Below are positions 19,463 to 27,846 of a DNA stretch of 64,000 nucleotides, piece by piece. The position numbers and the translations under genes are program-made. Location: positions 62,001 through 126,000 of the forward strand of contig CAVXZE010000001.1 of NCBI GenBank assembly GCA_963766175.1. Direction: 5' to 3'. How positions within the stretch are numbered: position 1 is the stretch's first letter; every line of letters begins with the position of its first letter. Source of the stretch: CAVXZE01 sp963766175 (GTDB lineage: Bacteria; Myxococcota_A; UBA9160; UBA6930). Under the pieces are notes generated by a model that ran no database searches, had not been told where the DNA came from, and was given only the letters and a program-made list of their open reading frames with translations.

Positions 19463-20353
19463 TGGGAAAGGTCTACGACGCTCTTCGGCGCGCGGAGGAA
19501 CAGCGCACCCAGCGGGTTCGCGAGACGGCCGCCGCGCCCGCGGCTCCGGTCGTTCCGGACGTCCCGGTGGCGAAGGAAGGGGTGCCCGATTATGCCCCGG
19601 CGCCGGCCCCGCCGGCGAGACCGGCGCAGAGGCCCTTCTGGAAGCGGTGGTTCGCGCGCTCCTCCGGGGCTCCTCCCGAGACGGTGGGTGGGCTCAACAA
19701 GCGCCGCATCACCATGCTGCAGCCGGAATCCTACGTCGCCGAGCAGTTCCGCACGCTCCGCGGCCGCATCGATGCTCTCGCCTCCCAGCAGCCGCTTCGC
19801 ACCATCGCCGTGACCAGCGCGGTGGCGGGGGAGGGCAAGACCACGGCCGCCGTCAATCTCGCGCTGGTGTCGGCCATGAGCGTCGGGCGGCGGGTGCTGC
19901 TGGTGGACTGCGATCTCCGCAGGCCGAAGGTGCACCAGTCGCTGGGGCTGCGCGTCGACGCGGGCCTCTGCGAGCTGCTGGAGGGTGAGGCCACCCTGGA
20001 GGAGGCGATCACCGAGGTTCAGGGCTCCCGCCTCGAGGTGCTGCCGGTCCGCTCCCTGCCGTCCAATCCGTCGGAGCTGCTCTCCTCGTCGACGGATGAC
20101 CGAGCTGATCGAGCAGCTGGCCCAGCGCTACGAGCGGGTGATTCTCGACGTGCCCGCGGTCCTCGGAATTCCCGACGCCAAGATCATCACCGATCTCTGC
20201 GACGGGATGGTCTTCGTGGTCAGGGCCGACTCGACCGCCGAGGAAGAGGTGACCTCCGCCCTGGAGGTCGTCGATCGACGCCGGGTGCTCGGCATGGTCC
20301 TGAACGGAGAGATCCGCGGCGCCGATCGATACGGATACGGCTATGTGGACTGA
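19462..20353 (+). CDS. Tyrosine autokinase (CpsD/CapB/EpsG-like BY-kinase); one frameshift
   Basis: About 296 aa. An N-terminal linker (GKVYDALRRAEEQR, then a Pro/Ala-rich stretch) is typical of exosortase-associated kinases. 'SYVAEQFRTLRGRI' precedes the BY-kinase core: Walker A 'SAVAGEGKTTAAVNLAL', Walker A' 'VLLVDCDLRRPKVHQSLG' and, after a frameshift near 20090, Walker B-like 'YERVILDVPAVLGIPDA'. The C-terminus carries the Tyr cluster YGYGYVD that is autophosphorylated in this family. With the Wzz-type protein it forms the two-part kinase that controls polymerisation and export cycles through phosphorylation. Confidence 0.85.
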
Positions 20354-20423
20354 GCCGGCCGTGATGGCGCAGGCTGGAATCTCTCAGTGACCCTGGCCGG
20401 AGTCAGCCACGCCTGAGGGCCCC

Positions 20424-21523
20424 GTGACGATCTGGTCGCATCAGCTTCGCGTTCCTGCTCGCGCTGGCGGTATCCGCCCTGGCGACGCCGATCGTCGCTC
20501 GCCTCGCCATCACCCTGGGTGCGATCGACCGACCCGACGAGCGCAAGGTCAACCGGCGCCCCAACATCCCGCTGCTGGGCGGGATCTCCGTGGCCCTGGG
20601 CTTCTTCGTGGGGCTGGCGGCGGCGATGCTGCTCATCACCCGAGGAGACCGGCTTCCGCTCCCACCTGGAAGGCCTGCTCCTGGGTGGTCTTCTGGTCCT
20701 GAGCCTCGGCGCCGTCGACGACCGCTGGGGACTCGGTGCCCTTCCCAAGCTCGTGGTCCAGGTCGCGGCGGCGGCGATCGCCATCTCCTTCGGCTACCAG
20801 ATCGATCACCTGACCGATCCGATCTCGCGCGAGGTCTGGTACTTCCCCACCTGGCTGATCTGGGTGTTGACCACGCTCTGGATCGTCGTCGTCACCAACT
20901 CGATCAACCTGATGGACGGCCTCGACGGTCTCGCCAGCGGGGTTGCGGCGATCATCGCGGTGACGCTCACCTTCATCGCCTGGCAGGGGAATCACGTGCT
21001 CGGCGTCCTGGTGGGGGTCGCGCTGGTCGGGGCACTGCTCGGTTTTCTCCCCTACAACTTCCCGCCGGCTCGCATCTTCGTGGGGGACACCGGCGCTCTC
21101 TTCATCGGCTATTCACTTTCCCTGCTTGCGCTGGAGGGCTACCAGCGGGTAACCCTCCTGACGTTCATCGTGCCGCTGCTCGCCCTGGCGGTTCCGCTGA
21201 TCGACACGATGCTCTCGATCCTGCGCCGGATGCGCCGGAGGACCAACATCATGAAGGCCGATCGCCTTCACATCCATCACCGCCTGCTCGAGTCCGAGGG
21301 CTCCCACCGCTCGGCGGTCCTCTCCATCTACTTCCTGACCGCCTGCTTCTGCATCATCGCGGTCTCCTTTACCCGGCTGGAGGGCTACGCCGCGATGCTC
21401 TTCCTCGGTGCGGTGGTCCTGCTCACTCTCCGGCTGCTGCGGAACCTCGGATTCTTCGATGTGGGTGAGCCCGGGGAGCCGGCGTCGGGGGCATCGACGG
21501 AAGTCGAAGGAGAGACGAGATGA
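20424..21523 (+). CDS. Undecaprenyl-phosphate sugar-1-phosphate transferase (WecA/MraY family); frameshifted at 5' end
   Basis: Polytopic membrane enzyme of about 366 aa. Start placed at GTG 20424 (GAGGG upstream); frameshifts near 20445 and 20655. Signature blocks are 'GAIDRPDERKVNRRPNIPLL', 'LGAVDDRWGLG', the catalytic 'NSINLMDGLDGLASG', 'ARIFVGDTGALFIGYSLSL' and 'MKADRLHIHHRLLE' (HIHHRLL is the sugar-recognition motif of WecA-like members, here with the usual His residues). It transfers a HexNAc-1-phosphate from a UDP-sugar to undecaprenyl phosphate, the first lipid-linked step of the polysaccharide. The stop overlaps the gmd start (ATGA). The acidic tail after the last helix (GEPGEPASGASTEVEGE) is not part of the core fold. 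Confidence 0.85.
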
Positions 21524-22521
21524 GCGTCGACCGCGCGCTGATCACGGGCGTCACCGGGCAGGACGGCTCCTACCTGGCCGAGCTCTTGCTGGAAAAGGGC
21601 TACGAGGTCCACGGGATGGTGCGGCGCGCCAGCACCGAGAGCTTCGAGCGGATTGCCCACCTCTCGGGACGGATCGAGCTGCATCAGGCCGACCTGCTCG
21701 ATCAGATCTCGTTGCTGAGCGTGCTCCGAGAGAGCCGTCCCAGCGAGGTCTACAACCTGGCGGCCCAGTCCTTCGTCCCCACTTCCTGGGTGCAGCCTTC
21801 ACTCACCGGGGAGTTCACGGCCCTCGGTGTCACCCGCATGCTCGACGCCGTGAAGCTGGTGGACTCGGAAATCCGCTTCTACCAGGCTTCCAGCTCCGAG
21901 ATGTACGGGAGGGTGCGAGAGACCCCCCAGAACGAAACGACTCCCTTCCATCCCCGTAGCCCCTACGGGGTCGCGAAGGTCTACGGCCATCACATCACCG
22001 TGAACTATCGCGAGAGCTTCGGTCTCTTCGCGGTGTCGGGGATCCTCTTCAATCACGAGTCGCCCCGCCGCGGACGCGAGTTCGTCACCCGCAAGATCAG
22101 TGAGTCGGTGGCCAAGCTCAAGCTCGGCCTGAAGGACGAGCTCCGGCTCGGGAACCTCGACTCCAAGCGGGACTGGGGATACGCCCCGGAATACGTCGAG
22201 GCGATGTGGCTGATGCTCCAGCGGGATCAGCCCTCCGACTACGTGATCGGGACGGGAGAGCATCACTCGCCCGCCGAGTTCGTGGAGATCGCCTTCGATC
22301 AGGTGGGTCTCGACCCGGCGGATTTCGTTCGCACCGATGCGGCTCTGCTGCGGCCGGCCGAGGTCGACACGCTGCTCGCCGATCCGACCAAGGCTCGCGA
22401 GGAGCTCGGGTGGACGGCGCGGACCCGCTTCGAGGAGCTGGTGCGGATCATGGTAGAGGCGGATCTCGAGGCCCAGGAGAGGGCGAGCGGGCGGCGGCGC
22501 GACGGACCGGGCAGCCGATGA
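21520..22521 (+). CDS. gmd: GDP-mannose 4,6-dehydratase
   Basis: Intact, 333 aa. Extended SDR fold: NADP-binding 'ALITGVTGQDGSYLAELLLE' (TGxxGQDGSYLAE is diagnostic for GMD), 'HGMVRRAS', catalytic 'QASSSEMYG' and the YxxxK pair in 'SPYGVAKVYGHH', plus 'ILFNHESPRRGREFVTRKI' and 'LGNLDSKRDWGYAPEYVEAM'. It converts GDP-mannose to GDP-4-dehydro-6-deoxy-mannose, the precursor of GDP-fucose, rhamnose or perosamine. The partner reductase or aminotransferase is not in the window. It is the first gene with no frameshift after the damaged block. Overlaps both neighbours by 4 bp. GDP-mannose could come from the guanylyltransferase three genes downstream. Confidence 0.93.
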   Translation: MSVDRALITGVTGQDGSYLAELLLEKGYEVHGMVRRASTESFERIAHLSGRIELHQADLLDQISLLSVLRESRPSEVYNLAAQSFVPTSWVQPSLTGEFTALGVTRMLDAVKLVDSEIRFYQASSSEMYGRVRETPQNETTPFHPRSPYGVAKVYGHHITVNYRESFGLFAVSGILFNHESPRRGREFVTRKISESVAKLKLGLKDELRLGNLDSKRDWGYAPEYVEAMWLMLQRDQPSDYVIGTGEHHSPAEFVEIAFDQVGLDPADFVRTDAALLRPAEVDTLLADPTKAREELGWTARTRFEELVRIMVEADLEAQERASGRRRDGPGSR

Positions 22522-23489
22522 GCAAGGGAAGTTCAGGGCGGTGCGCGCTGGTGACCGGCGGCGCTGGCTTCATCGGCAGCCACATTGCGGATCACCTGGT
22601 GGACGGTGGCTGGTCGGTGAGAATTCTCGACGACTTCTCCTCGGGTCGCGAAGAGAATCTCGACCAGTGCGGGGATCGGATCGAGCTCCTGCGCGGCGAC
22701 CTGCGCGACTCGGAGCTGGTCGCCCGCGGCGTCCGCGATGTCGAGGTGGTCTTCCACCAGGCGGCACTGGCCTCCGTGCCTCGGAGTGTCGCCGAGCCCG
22801 AGAGAACCAACGACGTGAACATCAGGGGGACGCTCGGCCTGCTGGAAGCCGCGCGAAAGGCGGGGGTGCGCCGGCTGGTCTTCGCCGCCTCCTCTTCGGC
22901 CTACGGTGACGTGGCGACGCTTCCCAAGGTGGAGACGATGCCGCCAAACCCGATGTCGCCCTACGCGCTCCAGAAGTACGTGGGAGAGTCCTACTGCCGC
23001 CTCTACACCCGCCTCTACGGACTCGAGACCGTCGCACTGCGCTACTTCAACATTTACGGGCCGAGGCAGGACCCGCAGAGCGAGTACGCCGCGGTGGTTC
23101 CCAAGTTCGTGACGGCCTGCCTCGAGAGTGAGTCGCCGCGGATCTACGGTGACGGGGAGCAGACTCGCGACTTCACCTTCGTTTCGGACGCGGTGCAGGC
23201 GAATCTGCTGGCCGCCGACGCCCCCGCTGCGTCGGGGACGGTGATGAACATCGCCGGGGGGAAACGAATCAGCCTGAATCAGCTGCTGCGCGACATCGTC
23301 GAGCTGACCGGCTCGGAGGTGGAGGCGCGATACGAGCCGCCGCGTGCGGGCGACGTGCGCGACAGCCTTGCCGATCTCGGCCGGGCCGGAGAGCTGCTCG
23401 GCTACACTCCGGCCGTTCCGCTGCGGGAAGGACTGCTGCGGACCATCGACTACTTCCGAAAGCGACTCGAAGGAGAGCCGGGCGAATGA
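22518..23489 (+). CDS. NAD-dependent NDP-sugar epimerase (UDP-GlcNAc/GalNAc 4-epimerase-like, WbpP/TviC group)
   Basis: Intact, 323 aa. The ATG at 22518 overlaps the gmd stop; a longer frame upstream is an artefact. Rossmann 'ALVTGGAGFIGSHIADHLV', 'LDDFSSGREENL', 'VFHQAALASVPRSV', catalytic 'ASSSAYGD' and 'SPYALQKYVGE' (Tyr/Lys), 'LRYFNIYGPRQDPQSEYAAV', 'IYGDGEQTRDFTFVSDAV'. This combination is that of UDP-hexose/UDP-HexNAc 4-epimerases. With the UDP-sugar dehydrogenase encoded next, it could supply UDP-GalNAc or a galactose derivative for the polysaccharide. The exact substrate is uncertain. Confidence 0.8.
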   Translation: MSKGSSGRCALVTGGAGFIGSHIADHLVDGGWSVRILDDFSSGREENLDQCGDRIELLRGDLRDSELVARGVRDVEVVFHQAALASVPRSVAEPERTNDVNIRGTLGLLEAARKAGVRRLVFAASSSAYGDVATLPKVETMPPNPMSPYALQKYVGESYCRLYTRLYGLETVALRYFNIYGPRQDPQSEYAAVVPKFVTACLESESPRIYGDGEQTRDFTFVSDAVQANLLAADAPAASGTVMNIAGGKRISLNQLLRDIVELTGSEVEARYEPPRAGDVRDSLADLGRAGELLGYTPAVPLREGLLRTIDYFRKRLEGEPGE

Positions 23490-24796
23490 ACGTCTGCGTC
23501 ATCGGAACGGGCTACGTGGGTCTGGTCACCGGCGCCTGCTTCGCCGAGTTCGGTGTTCACGTGATCTGCGCGGACAACGATGTGAGGAAGATCGAGGCGC
23601 TCGAGCGGGGGGAGATCCCGATCTACGAGCCGGGGCTGGACTCCCTGGTGGAGCGGAACGTGAAGGAGGGACGCCTCTCCTTTACCACCGACACCACCGA
23701 GGCACTGCAATCCGCCCTGGTGATCCTGATCGCCGTCCAGACGCCGGCCCGCTCCGACGGGGGGACCGATCTCTCGGCGGTGGAGGAGGTCGCCCGGGAG
23801 ATCGGCCGAAACATCGACGACTACAAGGTGATCGTTACCAAGAGCACGGTGCCGGTCGGGACCGCCTACCGCGTGCGCGATCTGATCCAGGCGGAGATCG
23901 ACGCCGCGGGCAAGGACGTGAAGTTCAGCATCGCCTCGAATCCCGAGTTCCTTCGCGAAGGGGCGGCGATCCAGGATTTCATGCGTCCGGATCGGGTGGT
24001 GATCGGCACCGACGACGACGCGCCGCTGGCGATCTTGAAGGATCTGTACCGCCCGCTCTACCTGAACGAGACCCCCTTCGTGCTCTCCAACGTCGTCACG
24101 GCGGAGCTGACCAAGTACGCCGGCAACGCCTTTCTCGCCACCAAGATCTCCTTCATCAACGAGATCGCGAATCTCTGTGAGAAGATCGGCGCCGACGTCC
24201 AGGGGGTCGCCCGGGGGATCGGGCTGGACGGGCGCATCGGCAAGAAGTTCCTGCACGCGGGCCCCGGCTTCGGCGGATCCTGCTTTCCCAAGGACACGCG
24301 CTCGGCGGCCCACTTCGCCAAGGAGGCGGGCGAGCGTCTGGAGATCGTCGAGACGGTGATTCGGGTGAACGAGCGCCAGCGGCAGCGCATGGTCGAGAAG
24401 ATCGAAGCGGCCGTGGGAGGGGATCTCTCCGGCAGGACCATCGCGGTGCTCGGGCTCTCCTTCAAGCCCGAGACCGACGACATGCGCGATGCGCCCTCGG
24501 TGGACATCATCCGGGGTCTGCTCGAGCTCGGGGCCAGCGTGCGCGCCTTCGATCCCGTGGCGATGGCGCCGGCGGCGAAGCTGCTGCCGGAGGTGAGCTT
24601 CGCCAAGGATGCCTACCAGGCCTGCGAGGGCGCCGACGCCGTAGTCATCGTCACCGAGTGGAACCAGTTCCGCATGCTCGACCTCGAGCGGATCAAGAAC
24701 CACCTCCGGCGGCCGCTGGTGGTGGACCTGCGCAATGTCTACGGACCGGACCAGATGCAGAGGGCGGGCTTCGAGTACGTCAGCGTGGGCCGATGA
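23486..24796 (+). CDS. ugd: UDP-glucose 6-dehydrogenase (UDP-sugar dehydrogenase)
   Basis: Intact, 436 aa; overlaps both neighbours by 4 bp. NAD-binding 'VIGTGYVGLVTGACFAEFGV', 'STVPVGTAYRVRDLI', 'SIASNPEFLREGAAIQDFM', central helix 'TAELTKYAGNAFLATKISFI', and the catalytic Cys in 'GPGFGGSCFPKDTRS'. The C-terminal UDP-binding domain contains 'VLGLSFKPETDDMRDAPSVD'. It oxidises UDP-glucose (or a UDP-HexNAc) twice to the uronic acid, implying an acidic polysaccharide. Length and motifs are as usual for the family. Confidence 0.93.
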   Translation: MNVCVIGTGYVGLVTGACFAEFGVHVICADNDVRKIEALERGEIPIYEPGLDSLVERNVKEGRLSFTTDTTEALQSALVILIAVQTPARSDGGTDLSAVEEVAREIGRNIDDYKVIVTKSTVPVGTAYRVRDLIQAEIDAAGKDVKFSIASNPEFLREGAAIQDFMRPDRVVIGTDDDAPLAILKDLYRPLYLNETPFVLSNVVTAELTKYAGNAFLATKISFINEIANLCEKIGADVQGVARGIGLDGRIGKKFLHAGPGFGGSCFPKDTRSAAHFAKEAGERLEIVETVIRVNERQRQRMVEKIEAAVGGDLSGRTIAVLGLSFKPETDDMRDAPSVDIIRGLLELGASVRAFDPVAMAPAAKLLPEVSFAKDAYQACEGADAVVIVTEWNQFRMLDLERIKNHLRRPLVVDLRNVYGPDQMQRAGFEYVSVGR

Positions 24797-25887
24797 GAGG
24801 TGCCGGAAGGCGCCGGATCCATGCGGTGATCCTGGCGGGCGGTGCGGGGACGCGCTTCTGGCCCCTCTCCCGGGAGTCGCGACCCAAGCCTCTGCTGCGC
24901 GTCGGGGGCCGGAAGACGCTGCTCGAGTCGACTCTGGCAAGGGCGCGACGCCTGGCGGGTCCCGAGCAGGTCTGGCTCGTCTGCGCCCGACAGCACGCGC
25001 GGGCGATGCGCGCTACCTCCGGGCTGCCGCCAGGCCGGATCCTGGTGGAGCCGCGGGGTCGCAACACGGCGTTGGCCGTGGGCGCCGCTGCCGAGTGGCT
25101 GATCCGGGAAGACCCGGAGGCGATCCTGGCGGTGCTTCCGGCCGATCACAGGATTCCCGACGCCGGAGCCCTTGCCAGCGCGATCTCCCGTGCCGCCGAT
25201 GCGGCGGCCGGTGAGGGTGTGCTGGTGACGCTGGGAGTGAAGCCGACCCGGCCCGAGACCGGCTACGGGTACATTCGCGCGGGGAATCTCGCCGACACCG
25301 CCTACCCGGGCCTACGCCGAGTGAGCCGTTTCGTCGAAAAGCCGGATCGAGCCCGTGCCAAGCGGTACTTGGACAGCGGGCGGTATCTTTGGAACGCGGG
25401 AATTTTCGTATGGACGGCGAGGACGATTCTGGAGGAGATCCGGGCACACGCGCCCAAGCTGCACCGGGCCCTTTCTCCCCTGCGCAAGGCCGGGAAGGGT
25501 CGGCGCGCCTGGGCCGCGGCCATGGAAGCGGCCTACCGCCGGGCGCCCTCCGTCCCCATCGATACCGCGGTCCTGGAATCGAGCCGCCGGGTCTGGTGCC
25601 TGCCCGCGAAGTTCCAATGGAGCGACGTGGGAACATGGAAGTCCCTGGCCGAGGAGCTGGGAGTTGGGACGAATGTGACCCAGATCATGGATGGGGAGGT
25701 TCTTCTCCACGATGCCAGCGGGAACCTGGCCCAGGCTGCGGATCGGCCCATTGTTCTGCTGGGGGTCCACGGGCTCGCGGTGATCGACGCCGGAGACGCG
25801 GTGTTGGTTTCGAGCCTCGAGAGGAGCCCGGAGGTCCGAGAAGTGGTCTCGCAGTTGCGAAAGCGGGGACGAAGCGATCTCATCTAG
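24793..25887 (+). CDS. manC: Mannose-1-phosphate guanylyltransferase
   Basis: Intact, 364 aa. The ATG at 24793 overlaps the ugd stop (ATGA). Nucleotidyltransferase signature 'AVILAGGAGTRFWPLSRESR' then 'PKPLLRVGG', 'ILVEPRGRNTALAVGAAAEW', 'AVLPADHRI', 'TRPETGYGYIR', 'RFVEKPDRARAKRYL', 'YLWNAGIFVW' and 'VPIDTAVLESS'. It makes GDP-mannose from mannose-1-phosphate and GTP. The length matches single-domain enzymes without the phosphomannose isomerase domain of long ManC/AlgA proteins. It supplies gmd in the same operon. Last gene of the EPS run; no hairpin-plus-T terminator is visible after it. Confidence 0.9.
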   Translation: MRGAGRRRIHAVILAGGAGTRFWPLSRESRPKPLLRVGGRKTLLESTLARARRLAGPEQVWLVCARQHARAMRATSGLPPGRILVEPRGRNTALAVGAAAEWLIREDPEAILAVLPADHRIPDAGALASAISRAADAAAGEGVLVTLGVKPTRPETGYGYIRAGNLADTAYPGLRRVSRFVEKPDRARAKRYLDSGRYLWNAGIFVWTARTILEEIRAHAPKLHRALSPLRKAGKGRRAWAAAMEAAYRRAPSVPIDTAVLESSRRVWCLPAKFQWSDVGTWKSLAEELGVGTNVTQIMDGEVLLHDASGNLAQAADRPIVLLGVHGLAVIDAGDAVLVSSLERSPEVREVVSQLRKRGRSDLI

Positions 25888-25992
25888 GAGTCTGACTCAG
25901 AGTCCGATGCGAGCTGGGCGGCGATGGGTCGGCATCGGGACGCCCCGCCCCGTCTCGAGTCGGGCTCCTGAAATCGAATCAGAGGTGGCGCC

Positions 25993-26676
25993 ATGACGAC
26001 GTCTGGAGGCACTCGCGACGCACTCGAGATCGCGCGTGGAATTCCGCTCTTCGCCCAGGTGGTAGACGACGATCTGGAGCAGATCGCCTCGCACCTGATC
26101 GAGCGCCGGTACCCGAGAAACACCACGATCGTCGAGGAAGGTCTCCCGGGCGATTACATGTACATCATCCGCGAGGGGCGGGTGAAGGTCACCAAGCTCT
26201 CCGACGACGGGCGCGAGAAGATCCTCGAATTCCTGGACGAGGGGGCCTTCGTCGGCGAGATGGCCTTGTTCGAGCGGGCGCCGCGTTCGGCATCCGTCAA
26301 GACTCTCACCCCGGTGCGCCTGCTCGCCCTCTCCCGGATCGACTTCATCGGCCTGCTGAGGAAGAGCCCGGACCTCGCCATGTCGGTGATCCAGGAGCTC
26401 TCACGCCGCCTGCGGGTCATCAACGAGCAGGCCAGCGCCCTCTCGTTCCAGCGCGTGAAGGACCGCACCAAGGGCCTCCTGGAGCGACTTGCCAAGGATC
26501 CCGCTGCCGCCGGCGACCGCCGTCGCACGCCCTCCCTCACCCACCAGCAGATCGCCGACATGATCGGCACCTCGCGCGAGACCGTCACGCGGGTGGTCAA
26601 GGAGCTCAAGGCCGACGGCTGGCTGGAGCAAGAGGGCAAGAGCTACCTGGTTCCCACCGAAGCCCTCGAGGGCTGA
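25993..26676 (+). CDS. Crp/Fnr-family transcription regulator
   Basis: 227 aa. Residues about 15-130 are the cyclic-nucleotide-binding-like beta roll ('GIPLFAQVVDDDLEQIASHL', 'GDYMYIIREGRVKVTK', 'FVGEMALFERAPRSASVKTL'), followed by the dimer helix and a C-terminal winged HTH ('LTHQQIADMIGTSRETVTRV'). There is no Cys in the protein, so it is not an Fnr-type Fe-S oxygen sensor. The 'FVGEMALFERAPRSASV' block matches the cNMP phosphate cassette (GEMALxxxxPRSASV), so cAMP or c-di-GMP binding is plausible. It lies between the NDP-sugar genes and the two-component pair, consistent with control of surface polysaccharide, but its targets cannot be read from the window. Confidence 0.85.
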   Translation: MTTSGGTRDALEIARGIPLFAQVVDDDLEQIASHLIERRYPRNTTIVEEGLPGDYMYIIREGRVKVTKLSDDGREKILEFLDEGAFVGEMALFERAPRSASVKTLTPVRLLALSRIDFIGLLRKSPDLAMSVIQELSRRLRVINEQASALSFQRVKDRTKGLLERLAKDPAAAGDRRRTPSLTHQQIADMIGTSRETVTRVVKELKADGWLEQEGKSYLVPTEALEG

Positions 26677-26748
26677 TCCGGAGGCCGGGCCCGGCGAGTT
26701 ACGGAATCGCAACTCAGGGGGGGGCGGTCCCGATCCGATACACCCAGA

Positions 26749-27846
26749 GTGACGATTCGGGACCCGAATTTCGCCCGCTGGATGATCGGATCGATGCGCT
26801 CCGGCCTGGTGGCCATCGACGCCGACGCAAGGGTGGTCGGTCTGAGCTCCGAGGCGCGCCGAATTCTGGGCTGCCCGGAGGGGCCACTCGAGGCGTTGCT
26901 CGGGCGCCCTTGTCAGGAGGTTCTCGCCGCCCAGCCCGCGGTGTTGGCCGGGCTCCGCGGGGCTCTCGACGGTCGGGATCGAGCCAGCCGGGCCGAGCTG
27001 GTCCTGGCCCCGGTGAACGGCCGCCCCGCTCGCACCATCGGATTCACTTTGCTCTGCGTACGCGACCCATCCGGAGCGGCGCGGGGTGCGGCGATGGTGT
27101 TTCGCGATCTCACGCCCTTCGAGCGCATGGACGAACAGGACCGCCTGCGAGATCGGCTGGCCGCGCTCGGGCAGATGGCCGCGGGCCTGGCACACGCGAT
27201 CCGCAATCCCCTGGCCAGCATGGAGGTGCTGGCGGGGCTGCTGAAGCGCCAGCTGGGCGATCGTCCCGAGGAGCGATTCCTGGTCGAGGACCTGCTGGGG
27301 GAGCTGCGCGACCTGGCGGGGACGGTCACCGCGAGCCTCGAATTCGTGCGACCCGTCTCGATCAGCCGGGCCCCCTGTGATCCCAAGGCGATCTTGGAGG
27401 CGTCGCTTGGCCTGGCTCGGGCTCGCGTCCCATTTTCGGGCGCGATCGAGCGAGGCTACGCCGACCCTCTTCCCCGCCTCGCCGCCGACGCCGACGAGCT
27501 CCGAGAGGCGCTGACCGACCTCCTGGTCAACGCCCTGGAGGCAATGGGCCAGAGCGGATCGAAACAGGGACATCGTCTGGTCCTCGAGCTCCACGTAGAA
27601 AGCGTCGGCGACGAGAGACGGGAGCTCGGGATTCGCATCACGGACAGCGGGCCGGGGATTCCCGAGGATCTCCGGGAGCGGATCTTCTACCCCTTCTTCA
27701 CCACCAAGGGGCGGGGCTCGGGGGTGGGTCTCGCCAACGCCCAGAAGGTGATCCTCAGCCACGGGGGATCCATCGCGGTGGAGAGCGGACCGGGGGCCGG
27801 CAGCACCTTCTGTGTGCGGCTCCCTCTCGATGAGTGCCCGTCATGA
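26749..27846 (+). CDS. Soluble PAS-domain histidine kinase (NtrB-like, PrsK-like position)
   Basis: 365 aa, GTG start. The N-terminal PAS domain (residues about 8-125: 'GSMRSGLVAIDADARVVGLS' to 'GAAMVFRDLTPFERM') is followed by HisKA with phospho-acceptor His149 ('AAGLAHAIRNPLASMEVL'), and HATPase_c with N box 'LVNALEAMG', G1 'ITDSGPGIPEDLRERIFYPF' and G2 'FTTKGRGSGVGLANAQKVI'. There is no membrane segment, so it senses a cytoplasmic or membrane-associated cue. The stop overlaps the ATG of the following response regulator, which is therefore the likely partner. A kinase-regulator pair next to a TPR lipoprotein resembles the PrsK-PrsR-PrsT set of exosortase systems, although PrsK proteins usually carry membrane helices. 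Confidence 0.9.
   Translation: MTIRDPNFARWMIGSMRSGLVAIDADARVVGLSSEARRILGCPEGPLEALLGRPCQEVLAAQPAVLAGLRGALDGRDRASRAELVLAPVNGRPARTIGFTLLCVRDPSGAARGAAMVFRDLTPFERMDEQDRLRDRLAALGQMAAGLAHAIRNPLASMEVLAGLLKRQLGDRPEERFLVEDLLGELRDLAGTVTASLEFVRPVSISRAPCDPKAILEASLGLARARVPFSGAIERGYADPLPRLAADADELREALTDLLVNALEAMGQSGSKQGHRLVLELHVESVGDERRELGIRITDSGPGIPEDLRERIFYPFFTTKGRGSGVGLANAQKVILSHGGSIAVESGPGAGSTFCVRLPLDECPS

Noticed and set aside
25888..25992. Imperfect palindrome GACTCAGAGTC between the guanylyltransferase and Crp/Fnr genes
   Set aside because: Only 5-bp arms and no similarity to Crp/Fnr sites; could be chance.
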